DNA of 64,000 nucleotides, from positions 496,001-560,000 of the forward strand of contig NZ_CP054587.1 in NCBI RefSeq assembly GCF_002025255.2, read 5' to 3'. Made by a program: the position numbers and the translations under genes. Shown here in pieces: positions 52,052 to 60,584 of the stretch. Numbering within the stretch: position 1 is the first letter of the stretch; the number at the start of each line of letters is the position of its first letter. The DNA comes from Halolamina sp. CBA1230 (GTDB lineage Archaea; Halobacteriota; Halobacteria; Halobacteriales; Haloferacaceae). The notes under the pieces were generated by a model that did not search any database, had not been told where the DNA came from, and was given only the letters and a program-made list of their open reading frames with translations.

Positions 52052-54079
52052 ATGAGTCTGGAACTCGGCGAGGGGCGCGACGACTGGGGGACGCTGGCGG
52101 ACGCGTTCTACCCGCTGTACGACCTCCTGTTCGACGCCGAGGGGGATTTCGCCGCCAACGTCGAGCAGAAGCTGACCGAGGCGCGGATGAACCAGGCGGT
52201 CGAACTGTACCTCTCGCGGGCGCTCGCGGTCGGCGTACTCGTGGGCGGCCTGCTGTGGGCGGTCGGCAGTCTCCTCGGGTGGGCGATCTTTGCGCTCGGG
52301 TTCGTCACCCCAGAGTCGCTCAGCCTCGGCCTCCCCGCCGGGAGCGCGGAGACCGCGGCGATGCTCGAGTCGGCGACGGTGCCCGCGGCGGTCCTGCTCT
52401 CGGGACTGGTGTTCGGCAGCCTCGGCTTCCTGATGGGCTTTGGCACGCTAGCGGCGATCCCCTACTCCCGGGCGTCGGCACGGAAACGGGAGATCAACAT
52501 GCTGCTCTCTGACTCGGTCTCCTACATGTACGCGCTGTCTGTCGGGGGGCTGAACCAACTGGAGATCCTCGAGTCGATGGCCCAGGCCGACGACACGTAC
52601 GGCGAGGTGGCAAAGGAGTTCCAGAGCATCGTCAACGAGACGGAGTACTTCGGCACCGACTACCGGAACGCGGTGCGCAAGCAGTCGATGGAGACCCCCA
52701 GCGACGAGCTCTCGCAGTTCCTCACGGACATGCTCTCCATCATCAACTCCGGCGGGGACATGGAGCAGTTCCTCTACGACAAGAAGGAGAAGCACATGCG
52801 CACCGCCAAGCAGGAACAGGAGACGACACTGGAGACCCTGGAGCTGTTCGGCGAGATGTACATGACCCTGTCGCTGTTCCCGCTGTTGCTAATCATCATC
52901 CTCGTCGTGATGAGCATGATGGGCAGCGGCCGCGAGAGGCTGATCTACGGCACCGTCTACGCGCTGATCCCGCTGACGGGGGTCGGCTTCCTGGTGATGA
53001 TCTCGACGGTAAAACAGGACGAGATCGGCGACGGCTACCTCTCGCCCCGGGACGGGAGCGAACGGCTCGAAGCCACACAGGAGGAGGGGCTGATCCACCT
53101 CGGCCTGATCGAGGCGTTCAAGGGGCGGTTCAGCGTCTTCGACCGCATCCGATCGCGTGAGGGGAACTACAAGACCAAGCAGCTGCTGTCGGCGCCGCAG
53201 ATCTTCTTCCGGGACAACCCGCTGTTCACGGTCGCGCTCACGCTGCCGACGGCGGCCGCAGTGGTGGCAGTGCTGTTCGTCAACGGCGCGATGCCGACGG
53301 CGTGGGACGGGATGATCGCGAACCCGATCTGGGGGACGGTCGCCTGGTACTACATCCCCTCGTACCTGACGCTCGTCCCGCTTGCGGTGTTCTACGAGTG
53401 GAACGGGCTCACGCGACGGTCCATCACCGGGAAGCTCTCGGAGAACCTCCGGAAGCTCTCCTCGGCCAACGACACCGGACAGACGCTGCTGGAGTCGATC
53501 GAAACCGTCGCTGATACCTCCTCGGGGAAGCTGGCCGACGAGTTCGAGGTGATGTACGCGAAGGTGAACTACGGGATGAGTCTGCGGGAGGCGATGGTCG
53601 AGTTCAACAACAAGTACCACATCCCGCGGCTGGCCCGGACGATCAAGCTGATCGCCGAGGCACAGGAGGCCTCCGGCCAGATCACCGACGTGCTGTCGAC
53701 GGCGGCCCAGTCCTCCGAGAACCAGGACGACATCGAGCGCGAACGCAAGTCCCGGACGCGGATGCAGGTCGCGATCATCCTGATGACGTACCTCACGCTG
53801 CTGGCGGTGATGGCGATCCTGAAGGTGCAGTTCCTCGACACCATGGCGTCGATGGGCGGGAGCGGCGGTGGGGAAGCGGCTGGCGCCGGTGGGCTCAGCT
53901 TCGGCGCCAGCATCGACACGCAGCTGCTCTCGCTACTCTTTTTCCACGCGGTGACGCTGCAAGCGATGCTCTCGGGGTTCATCTCGGGGTACATCCGCGA
54001 CGCCCAGATCATCTCCGGCGTGAAGTTCGTCGTGATCCTCCAGACGCTGGCGCTCGCGGTCTGGGTGGTGGTCGTATGA
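52052..54079 (+). CDS. pilC: Pilus membrane platform protein PilC (T2SSF/TadC family)
   Basis: 675 residues, two T2SSF modules with about 7-9 membrane helices in three clusters (~50-140, ~265-330, ~395-450, ~570-675). Characteristic stretches: YALSVGGLNQLEILESMAQA in the first cytoplasmic module and NLRKLSSANDTGQTLLESIE in the second. It anchors the pilus and transmits PilB movement. Four-base overlap with the next gene. Confidence 0.94.
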   Translation: MSLELGEGRDDWGTLADAFYPLYDLLFDAEGDFAANVEQKLTEARMNQAVELYLSRALAVGVLVGGLLWAVGSLLGWAIFALGFVTPESLSLGLPAGSAETAAMLESATVPAAVLLSGLVFGSLGFLMGFGTLAAIPYSRASARKREINMLLSDSVSYMYALSVGGLNQLEILESMAQADDTYGEVAKEFQSIVNETEYFGTDYRNAVRKQSMETPSDELSQFLTDMLSIINSGGDMEQFLYDKKEKHMRTAKQEQETTLETLELFGEMYMTLSLFPLLLIIILVVMSMMGSGRERLIYGTVYALIPLTGVGFLVMISTVKQDEIGDGYLSPRDGSERLEATQEEGLIHLGLIEAFKGRFSVFDRIRSREGNYKTKQLLSAPQIFFRDNPLFTVALTLPTAAAVVAVLFVNGAMPTAWDGMIANPIWGTVAWYYIPSYLTLVPLAVFYEWNGLTRRSITGKLSENLRKLSSANDTGQTLLESIETVADTSSGKLADEFEVMYAKVNYGMSLREAMVEFNNKYHIPRLARTIKLIAEAQEASGQITDVLSTAAQSSENQDDIERERKSRTRMQVAIILMTYLTLLAVMAILKVQFLDTMASMGGSGGGEAAGAGGLSFGASIDTQLLSLLFFHAVTLQAMLSGFISGYIRDAQIISGVKFVVILQTLALAVWVVVV

Positions 54080-54579
54080 GCCGACGGCGGGTCGTCGACG
54101 ACGACCGGGGGCAGATGGTGCTCGACTACGCGATCGGCGTGGGGATCTTCCTGATCGCGGTCACGTTTGTCGTCGCCACGATCCCGGGGATGTTCTCGCC
54201 GTTCCTCGGTGCCGGCGACACGCAGGTCGCCGACCGCGTCGCTACCTCGATGGCGACCGAGCGCCTCGGCGCACCCGACGAGCCGTACGTGCTGGACCGC
54301 GAGTGTACGGACGCGTTCTTCGAGCAATTGGACGACGACGGCACCGAGCCGTCAGCCGAGGACTGTCGGTTCGACACGAACGCGACCAGTCTCCAGCCGA
54401 TGTTCGGGCTGGACCCCGGCCAGTCGATCCAGGTTCGGATCGAGAGCACCAGTGACGGGGCGACGCTGGGAACGCTCGAGGCGGGGCCCGACGCGCCGAG
54501 CAGCGTCTCGGTCACGACCGCGCGACGGATCGTCACTATCGACGGCTCGACGTACTGGCTGGAGGTGCGTGCGTGGTGA
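54076..54579 (+). CDS. Pilin-like protein 1 (DUF7287-like)
   Basis: 167 residues. Short charged N-terminus DDDRGQMVLDYAIGVGIFL followed by one membrane helix (to ~38) and an extracellular C-terminal domain. The DRGQ before the helix mirrors the prepilin-type signal of the other proteins here. A minor pilin is likely. Overlaps pilC by four bases. Confidence 0.82.
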   Translation: MSRRRVVDDDRGQMVLDYAIGVGIFLIAVTFVVATIPGMFSPFLGAGDTQVADRVATSMATERLGAPDEPYVLDRECTDAFFEQLDDDGTEPSAEDCRFDTNATSLQPMFGLDPGQSIQVRIESTSDGATLGTLEAGPDAPSSVSVTTARRIVTIDGSTYWLEVRAW

Positions 54580-55190
54580 GCGACGACCGCGGGCAGGCAC
54601 GGGCGCTGGAGGCGATCACCGCGGGGATGCTGCTGCTGGCCAGCCTCGCGTTCGCGCTGCAGGTCACGGCGGTCACGCCGCTCACCGGGAGCACCTCCAG
54701 CCAGCACATCGAGAACCAGCAGGCCAAGATCGCGGAGGGGGTGCTTGCCGCCGAGGCCGAGAACGGGACCGTCGTGCCGACGCTTTTGGCCTGGAACGAG
54801 AGCGGCCACTTCGACGGTGCTGAATTCGGCGGCTTCCACGGTGGCGGCCCGCCAACCGCGTTTGGGAACGTGCTCGATCGGACGCTCCGGGAGCGAAACA
54901 TTGCGTTCAACGTGAACGTGTTCTACGTCACCAGTGATGGCGAGCGCAATCGCCGCCCGCTTCAGTTGGTTGATCTGGGCTCACCCTCCGACCACGCGTC
55001 GACGGCTACACGCTCGTTCACGCTGTACGACGACGACGTGCTCCACGATATCGACGAGTCCACGGAGCGGGCGGAGCCGACGGATACGACACTCGGGGAG
55101 GAGGACGGGAACTACTTCGCCCCCGATATCGACGGCGACAGCCGGCTGTACAACGTCGTCGAGGTGGAGGTGGTCGTATGGCGGATGTAG
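54576..55190 (+). CDS. Pilin-like protein 2 (DUF7288-like)
   Basis: 204 residues. N-terminus VSDDRGQARALEAITAGMLL, one membrane helix, then a mainly beta C-terminal domain. GTG 54576 overlaps the preceding stop as GTGA (GTG 54573 is an alternative). Minor pilin by context. Confidence 0.82.
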   Translation: MSDDRGQARALEAITAGMLLLASLAFALQVTAVTPLTGSTSSQHIENQQAKIAEGVLAAEAENGTVVPTLLAWNESGHFDGAEFGGFHGGGPPTAFGNVLDRTLRERNIAFNVNVFYVTSDGERNRRPLQLVDLGSPSDHASTATRSFTLYDDDVLHDIDESTERAEPTDTTLGEEDGNYFAPDIDGDSRLYNVVEVEVVVWRM

Positions 55191-56125
55191 ACGACCGCGG
55201 CCAGCTCATGCTCGTCGGGGCCCTCACGCTGGCGGTGATGTTCGTGGCGCTGGCGGTGCTGCTCAACGCCGCCATCTACACCGGCAACGTCGCGACGCGC
55301 GATGCCGGCCCGGGGACGGGCGAGGCGATCGAGTACGAGGGCGAGGCGACGGCGATGTCCCGGGCGGTCCTCGAGTCGATCCACGAGAGCGGTAGCGAGT
55401 ACGCCGCGCTGAACGAGGAGTTCAACCGGACGGTCGAAGGGTGGAGCGGCGCCGCGGGCACCCACGTGACGGTGGCGTTGGCCGACACGGAACTGGCGGA
55501 GATCGACACCACGCGCGGGACGCGAATCTCGCAGTCGACCGACCGGAACTTCACGGACACGGAGGGGAACCCGAACTGGATCGTCGCCGACGACACGCAG
55601 AGTCGAGCGTTCCGCATGAACGTGACCCGGGAGTCGCTCGTGTCGTCGGACACGCCGATCGACGACGGGGCCTTCCGAGTGACGTTCACCGAGAGCGGGG
55701 ACGACGACGTGTGGAAGGTATACCTGCATCAGGAAGGGACAGATGACGTGTCCGTGACCGTCCTAGACCCGGACGGGAACGACGACACCTGCACCGTCGA
55801 GACCGGCGAACGCGCAGTAATCGACATCACCGCCGGCACCGTCGACGGCGAACCGTGTCCGGAGATGCGCTTCTTCGGGAACCTCTCGGAGCCGTACACG
55901 ATCCGGTACGTCGACGCGGTCGACGGCGGGGATGACCAGGTCGAAGGGACCTACTCCGTGGTCGTCGACCGACCGCGCGACAGCCTCGACACCGGCGCCC
56001 GCGAGGGGGACCAGCCGTCGGCCGTGCGGACGCTGTACAGCGCCGAACTCCGCGTGACGTACCGGTCGGCGAACGTCTACTACCAGTCGGAGTTCCGGGT
56101 CGCGCCGGGTGAGCCCGATGCGTGA
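55178..56125 (+). CDS. Pilin-like protein 3 (DUF7261-like)
   Basis: 315 residues. N-terminus MADVDDRGQLMLVGALTLAV, membrane helix to ~30, then a large extracellular domain with several N-x-S/T sequons, consistent with glycosylation. Overlaps the previous gene by 13 bases. Confidence 0.82.
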   Translation: MADVDDRGQLMLVGALTLAVMFVALAVLLNAAIYTGNVATRDAGPGTGEAIEYEGEATAMSRAVLESIHESGSEYAALNEEFNRTVEGWSGAAGTHVTVALADTELAEIDTTRGTRISQSTDRNFTDTEGNPNWIVADDTQSRAFRMNVTRESLVSSDTPIDDGAFRVTFTESGDDDVWKVYLHQEGTDDVSVTVLDPDGNDDTCTVETGERAVIDITAGTVDGEPCPEMRFFGNLSEPYTIRYVDAVDGGDDQVEGTYSVVVDRPRDSLDTGAREGDQPSAVRTLYSAELRVTYRSANVYYQSEFRVAPGEPDA

Positions 56126-56669
56126 GGACCGCCCGTCGGCGTTCACCGACGACGACCGCGGCGTGTCGACGACGCTGGGGTACACGCTGACGCTCTCGAT
56201 CACCGCGGTGCTGATCGCCGGCCTGCTGATCGCCGGCGGGACGCTGATCGAGAACCAGCGGGCGGCGATCGTCAACGACGAACTGACCGTCTCGGGCCAA
56301 CAGCTCGCCGGCGGCTTCGAGGACGCCGATCGGCTCGCCGACGCCGCGAGCAGCGAGAACAGCAGCGTCGCTGTGAACGTCTGGCTCCCCGACGACGTCG
56401 GCACCGGCGGGGAGTACTCGCTCAGGCTGGTGAACCACTCCACAGCGGACGGACAGCCGGCTAGCGGCACCATCGTCGTCACTGCCGAGAGCGTCGACGT
56501 GAGCCGGAACGTCAGCTTCCGAACCCAGTACCCGATCGCGAACGACACGCTACCCGGCGGCCCGGTGACGATCCGGTTCGCCGACGGCGACGAGGACGGG
56601 GATCGAGAACTGGTAGCTTCACCGGCCGACGAGCGGGGCCTCGCCGCCGACGAGGAGGGGGACTCGTGA
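56118..56669 (+). CDS. Pilin-like protein 4 (DUF7266-like)
   Basis: 183 residues. FTDDDRGVSTTLGYTLTLSI has the RGVS prepilin-peptidase-type site of haloarchaeal pilins, followed by a helix (~22-45) and an extracellular domain with sequons. ATG 56118 overlaps the previous stop; GTG 56109 is an alternative. Confidence 0.83.
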   Translation: MREDRPSAFTDDDRGVSTTLGYTLTLSITAVLIAGLLIAGGTLIENQRAAIVNDELTVSGQQLAGGFEDADRLADAASSENSSVAVNVWLPDDVGTGGEYSLRLVNHSTADGQPASGTIVVTAESVDVSRNVSFRTQYPIANDTLPGGPVTIRFADGDEDGDRELVASPADERGLAADEEGDS

Positions 56670-56730
56670 TGGGCGTTCTTTCGCCCCCCGACGAGGGGAG
56701 AACATATCCCCCTGGAGGCTGTACCCGACG

Positions 56731-58257
56731 ATGATGCGTACCGATCGTGGCGTCTCGAGTGTCGTCGGCGTGGTGTTGCTACTCGGCATCACCATCATCG
56801 GCACCGGCGTCGTCGTCGGGATCGGCGCCCAGGCGTTCGCCGACGCCGAGCGGACGACCACGGTCTCACAGGCCCAACACTCGCTGACGCAGTTCGACTC
56901 ACAGGCCGCGATCGTCGGGCTGGGCGAGAGCAGTTCCCAGCGCGTCGAACTCGGCCCCTCGGGTAACGGTGAGTTCGTCGCCGAAGACGACTCGGGGTGG
57001 ATCGAGATCGTCCACCACAACGCCACCGGCGAGGACAAGAACGAGACGATATACAACGCCTCGCTGGGGTCGGTGAGCTACCGGAACGGTGACGTGGAGA
57101 TCGGCTACCAGGGCGGCGGCGTCTGGGAGCGACGGGGCAACAGCAGCGTGATGCGCTCGCCGCCGGAGTTCAACTACCGCCGCTCGACGCTCACACTGCC
57201 CGCGATCCGGGTCGTCTCCGACTCGCAGGCGTCGGGACGGACGAGCGCAATCGTGACGCAGGGCGAGGAGCACGAGTCCCGGAAGGTGTACCCCAACGAG
57301 TCGGTCCACGACGACGGCGAGTCGTGGGACGACGAAGGCGCGCCTTACGGCGACAACAGCACGTACGCGAACCCGATCAACAACGGGACCGTCAACGTCA
57401 CCGTCCAGAGTCGGTTCTACCAGGGATGGGCCGAGTTCTTCCGATCGCGGACGAGCGGGAACGTGACCGTCGATCACCGACGCGAACGCGCGAGCGTGCA
57501 GTTAGTAACGGTTGATACGGTCGAAGAGTTTGAACTCAGTGAAACAACCGGTACTTGGGGGCTTACAGCGCGTGGGCAGGCGCCAGGCCATAGTCTTACC
57601 GATCTCAATACGACCTATATCAATAACAACCAGGGAAAGGGGACGACTTTCTATAACTCCCATCTTGGATACTATTTCGAATCAGGTGCTGAAAGTTTCG
57701 AATACATCGTCCATGTTCCGAAGGATGAGTCCGGAACCATAGGATTGAGCCTCTTCTATAAGAATACGCGAACCGATGTCCAACATGAATGGTCAAACAA
57801 CGATATACCGATCAATAGCGGGCCGATCCGAGTCAGCGACGACGGAAAGAAGTTGGTCATCAACCTTACTGCGGGGAACGCGACCCACGGGACGAATCTA
57901 ACCTACGGAGACGCCGATAGCACAGGCGCACAAGGGGACTGGGAGAATACCGGGACCCACCCGAACGAGATTTCGTTCAATCATGATGACGACGGAGAGA
58001 CAATCACGTTTGATGTCGGCGATGATCACAGAGATCAAGCAACGACATATCTCCTTGCTCGACACTACATCGCACTTCTTGGGGACGAGTTCACGATCTA
58101 TGGTACTGACCGGGGACAGGGTGGTTCCGGCAGTGGAAAGGGGACAAAGATCGACACCAGCGCCTCTACCGGCGTGCTCGACTACGAGACGAGCGGCCGG
58201 CAGTACATCGCGTACCTCCACGTGACCGAAAACGAGATCGAAGTCGAACTGGAGTAG
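56731..58257 (+). CDS. Pilin-like protein 5 (DUF7289-like), large and mosaic
   Basis: 508 residues, about twice to three times the size of the preceding pilin-like proteins. TDRGVSSVVGVVLLLGITII has the RGVS site. The exterior domain has many Asn and sequons. Bases ~57500-58155 (residues ~256-475) are markedly A/T-richer (25 G/C of 60 at 57601-57660) than the flanks (41 of 60 at 57301-57360), with codons such as ATA, AAT and AGG absent elsewhere. The frame is intact across both borders. Probably an exposed, variable surface part. Confidence 0.88.
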   Translation: MMRTDRGVSSVVGVVLLLGITIIGTGVVVGIGAQAFADAERTTTVSQAQHSLTQFDSQAAIVGLGESSSQRVELGPSGNGEFVAEDDSGWIEIVHHNATGEDKNETIYNASLGSVSYRNGDVEIGYQGGGVWERRGNSSVMRSPPEFNYRRSTLTLPAIRVVSDSQASGRTSAIVTQGEEHESRKVYPNESVHDDGESWDDEGAPYGDNSTYANPINNGTVNVTVQSRFYQGWAEFFRSRTSGNVTVDHRRERASVQLVTVDTVEEFELSETTGTWGLTARGQAPGHSLTDLNTTYINNNQGKGTTFYNSHLGYYFESGAESFEYIVHVPKDESGTIGLSLFYKNTRTDVQHEWSNNDIPINSGPIRVSDDGKKLVINLTAGNATHGTNLTYGDADSTGAQGDWENTGTHPNEISFNHDDDGETITFDVGDDHRDQATTYLLARHYIALLGDEFTIYGTDRGQGGSGSGKGTKIDTSASTGVLDYETSGRQYIAYLHVTENEIEVELE

Positions 58258-58333
58258 CGCAGCGCGTTCGGTGACTTCTCAGCGCCGAGGAGTGCTCCAC
58301 GGCTCCTGCTCGCCTCGAACCGCGCGGCAAACG

Positions 58334-58350
58334 TTTTTGCGTGCGGAGTT
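58334..58350 (+). promoter_or_regulatory. Pilus-operon promoter motif, copy 2
   Basis: TTTTTGCGTGCGGAGTT, 16 of 17 identical to 49252-49268. It precedes the HTH gene by 21 bases. A shared regulator binding site is the simplest explanation. Confidence 0.65.
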
Positions 58351-58371
58351 CTGACCTTTGCCTGAACACAT

Positions 58372-58935
58372 ATGTCCCAGGAGCCCGAAACCGACGACGA
58401 AGACGCCAGTTCGGCGCGGGAGCGGCTCGAGGAGAGCGCCGACAAGGCGATCGGCGAGTTCGATCAGGGCGTCGTCGACCTGCTGGCGTGGCTGCTCGAC
58501 ACCGAGACGCGGGCGCGGATCTACGTCTACCTCCGACAGCACCCCGCCAGCACCAGCGAGGAGGTCGCCGAGGGGACGGGGCTATACCCGAGCACCGTCC
58601 GCGAAGCGCTGGCCGAACTCCACGAGGAGGAAACCGTCATCCGCGGGAAACGCGAGAGCGAGGGCGCGGGCAACAACCCCTACGAGTACGACGCCATCTC
58701 GCCCAGCGAGCTCGTCTCCGACGCGGTCGGCCAGGTGCAGAGCCAGCTCAACGCGGTGTTCAACCTCGACGACCGCCTCAGCCGCGGCGAGGAGGGCGAC
58801 GACGAGGGGCCGGTGACTATCTCCGTCAGCGACGGCGACGGGGAGGCCGACGACGGCGGGGACACCGACGACCAAGCGGAGGACACCGAGAACGCGAGCG
58901 ACGCCGACTCGTCCGACGCGGCCGAGAGCAAATGA
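58372..58935 (+). CDS. ArsR/TrmB-like winged-helix regulator
   Basis: 187 residues. HTH at ~45-110: LLDTETRARIYVYLRQHPAS, then EEVAEGTGLYPSTVREALAE, wing with GNNPYEYDAI. The last ~55 residues are a very acidic disordered tail. It sits at the 3' end of the pilus operon and shares its promoter motif, so it may regulate the operon and itself. Confidence 0.85.
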   Translation: MSQEPETDDEDASSARERLEESADKAIGEFDQGVVDLLAWLLDTETRARIYVYLRQHPASTSEEVAEGTGLYPSTVREALAELHEEETVIRGKRESEGAGNNPYEYDAISPSELVSDAVGQVQSQLNAVFNLDDRLSRGEEGDDEGPVTISVSDGDGEADDGGDTDDQAEDTENASDADSSDAAESK

Positions 58936-58971
58936 CCGCGCTTTAACCGTCGGCGGACCGAGACCCGCGGT

Positions 58972-59499
58972 ATGCAGGTCGCCATCGGGGGGACGTTCGA
59001 CCCCGTCCACGACGGTCACCGGAAGCTGTTCCGCCGAGCGTTCGAACTCGGCGACCTGACCGTCGGTCTCACGTCCGACGAACTCGCCCCGGAGACACGT
59101 CACGTCGAGCGGTACGTCCGCCCCTGGGAGGAGCGCAAGGCGGATCTCGAGGCCGAACTCGAACCGCTTGCCGGGGAGTACGGCCGCGAGTTCGAGATCC
59201 GAAAGCTGGAGGAGCCGACCGGGATCGCGACCGAGCCACAGTTCGACGCGCTGATCGTCTCCCCGGAAACCGAGTCGGGCGGCGAACGGATCAACGAGAT
59301 CCGCGAGGGGCGCGGCCACGACCCGCTCCGGATCGAGGTCGTCGACCACGTTTCCGCCGAGGACGGCGAGCGCATCTCCTCGACGCGGATCGTCACCGGC
59401 GAGATCGACAGACACGGCAACCTCACGCCCGAACGCGAGGGTCGCGGGAAGTTCCCGCCGGAGGGCGCCGAGTCCGCCTCCGCTTGCGACTCCGAGTAG
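58972..59499 (+). CDS. coaD: Phosphopantetheine adenylyltransferase (archaeal CoaD)
   Basis: 175 residues. Nucleotidyl-transferase start GGTFDPVHDGHRKLF with the HxGH-type motif (His13, His16), and the C-terminal ISSTRI. It transfers AMP to phosphopantetheine in CoA synthesis. CTTTAACC 27 bases before the ATG indicates a leaderless transcript. Confidence 0.93.
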   Translation: MQVAIGGTFDPVHDGHRKLFRRAFELGDLTVGLTSDELAPETRHVERYVRPWEERKADLEAELEPLAGEYGREFEIRKLEEPTGIATEPQFDALIVSPETESGGERINEIREGRGHDPLRIEVVDHVSAEDGERISSTRIVTGEIDRHGNLTPEREGRGKFPPEGAESASACDSE

Positions 59500-59808
59500 T
59501 CACCACGACGGCGGGCGAAACCCCGCCGACTCGAGTATCGGCTTCCAGCGCTGCTGGACCGAGAGCCGCGAGACGTCCATCGCGTCGGCCACGTTCGTCT
59601 GGGATCGTTCCTCGCCCGCAAGCAGCGCACCCGCATAGAGCGCGGCGGCCGCGACCGCGGGTTTGGAGCGCTCGCTCTCGGGGACGTTGCTCAGGAACAG
59701 GTCCTCGGCGGTCGACCGCGCGTCGGCGCCGAGGTCGAGGCTGTCGGCCGCGCGTTCGATCTCCACGAGCCACTCCTCCTGTTCGACGCGGTCCCGGGCG
59801 CTGTACAC
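59500..59808 (-). CDS. Single-cyclin-repeat TFB-like protein
   Basis: 102 residues. It matches the C-terminal cyclin fold of TFB: SKPAVAAAALYAGALLAGEE followed by the HTH SQTNVADAMDVSRLSVQQRW. The zinc ribbon, B-finger and first cyclin repeat are absent, a third of the normal length. GTG 59808 has TTTATC 27 bases upstream on the minus strand. It could modulate promoter choice by competing for TBP or BRE, which is inference. Confidence 0.85.
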   Translation of the reverse strand: MYSARDRVEQEEWLVEIERAADSLDLGADARSTAEDLFLSNVPESERSKPAVAAAALYAGALLAGEERSQTNVADAMDVSRLSVQQRWKPILESAGFRPPSW

Positions 59809-59848
59809 GGTCGGAGGTAGGTGTCCAGCCCGATAAACCGTCCGCCGG

Positions 59849-60247
59849 CTAGAGGTCGTGGTACGACTCGATCGCCTCGCGCCACTCCTCGGGGATCGGC
59901 ACCGACTCGCCGGCCTCGCGGTCGTACGCCACCTGCACGCTCTCGACGCTGGCCGCGAGGTTCCCGTCGCCGTCGCTGATCTCGTACGTCATCGGGAGGC
60001 TCGACTCGCCGAGGCTCGGCACGTCGACCGCGACCGTGACGGGACCGTCGTCGAGTTCGATCGGCCGGTGGTAGTCGATCTCGATACGGGCGAGCACCGA
60101 GGAGACCGCCGAGAGGTCGGTGCCGAGCACGTCCGCGAAGTAGTCGACCCGAGCCTGCTCGGCGTAGCTGGCGTACACCGCGTTGTTGACGTGGCCCATC
60201 GCGTCGATGTCACGGAAGCGCACGCCGACGGTGGTCTCGTAGCTCAT
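59849..60247 (-). CDS. Acyl-CoA thioesterase (hotdog fold, 4HBT)
   Basis: 132 residues. VRFRDIDAMGHVNNAVYASY contains the catalytic Asp and the GHVNN motif, then YFADVLG and DYHRPIELDD. It hydrolyses acyl-CoA esters; chain preference unknown. TATTTT 26 bases upstream of ATG 60247. Confidence 0.93.
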   Translation of the reverse strand: MSYETTVGVRFRDIDAMGHVNNAVYASYAEQARVDYFADVLGTDLSAVSSVLARIEIDYHRPIELDDGPVTVAVDVPSLGESSLPMTYEISDGDGNLAASVESVQVAYDREAGESVPIPEEWREAIESYHDL

Positions 60248-60292
60248 GGACCGACCTCGCGCGCCGGCGAAAATAGGGGCACCGATCCGGGA

Positions 60293-60484
60293 TCAGTCGT
60301 GCTCCTCGACGCCGGCGCCGGCAGCGTTGTTCTTGACGCTCTCGATCCCCTGCCGGGCCTTCTGTTTGCTCGCGTACCCCTCGCCGCTGTCGGCGACGAT
60401 GTTGCCGTTGTCGTGGCGGAGCCGCCAGCGGTACTGCCCGGCTTCGTCCTCGAACAGCTCGAAGGTGGCTTTGGACTCGGACAT
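60293..60484 (-). CDS. UPF0339/DUF1508 (YegP-like) protein
   Basis: 63 residues. FELFEDEAGQYRWRLRHDNG, then GEGYASKQKARQGIESVKNN is the single UPF0339 repeat seen in E. coli YegP (which has two). A close haloarchaeal homologue (HVO_2922) is known structurally. Function unknown. Start ATG 60484. Confidence 0.93.
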   Translation of the reverse strand: MSESKATFELFEDEAGQYRWRLRHDNGNIVADSGEGYASKQKARQGIESVKNNAAGAGVEEHD

Positions 60485-60584
60485 CGGCTGATACGTTGCT
60501 CTCGCACGTGAAACGTTTTCCGGCCCGAACGATCCGGCTGCCCGAGGGAGTGTGCTTTTCCCCGTACTCGTGTAACATCCTCGC

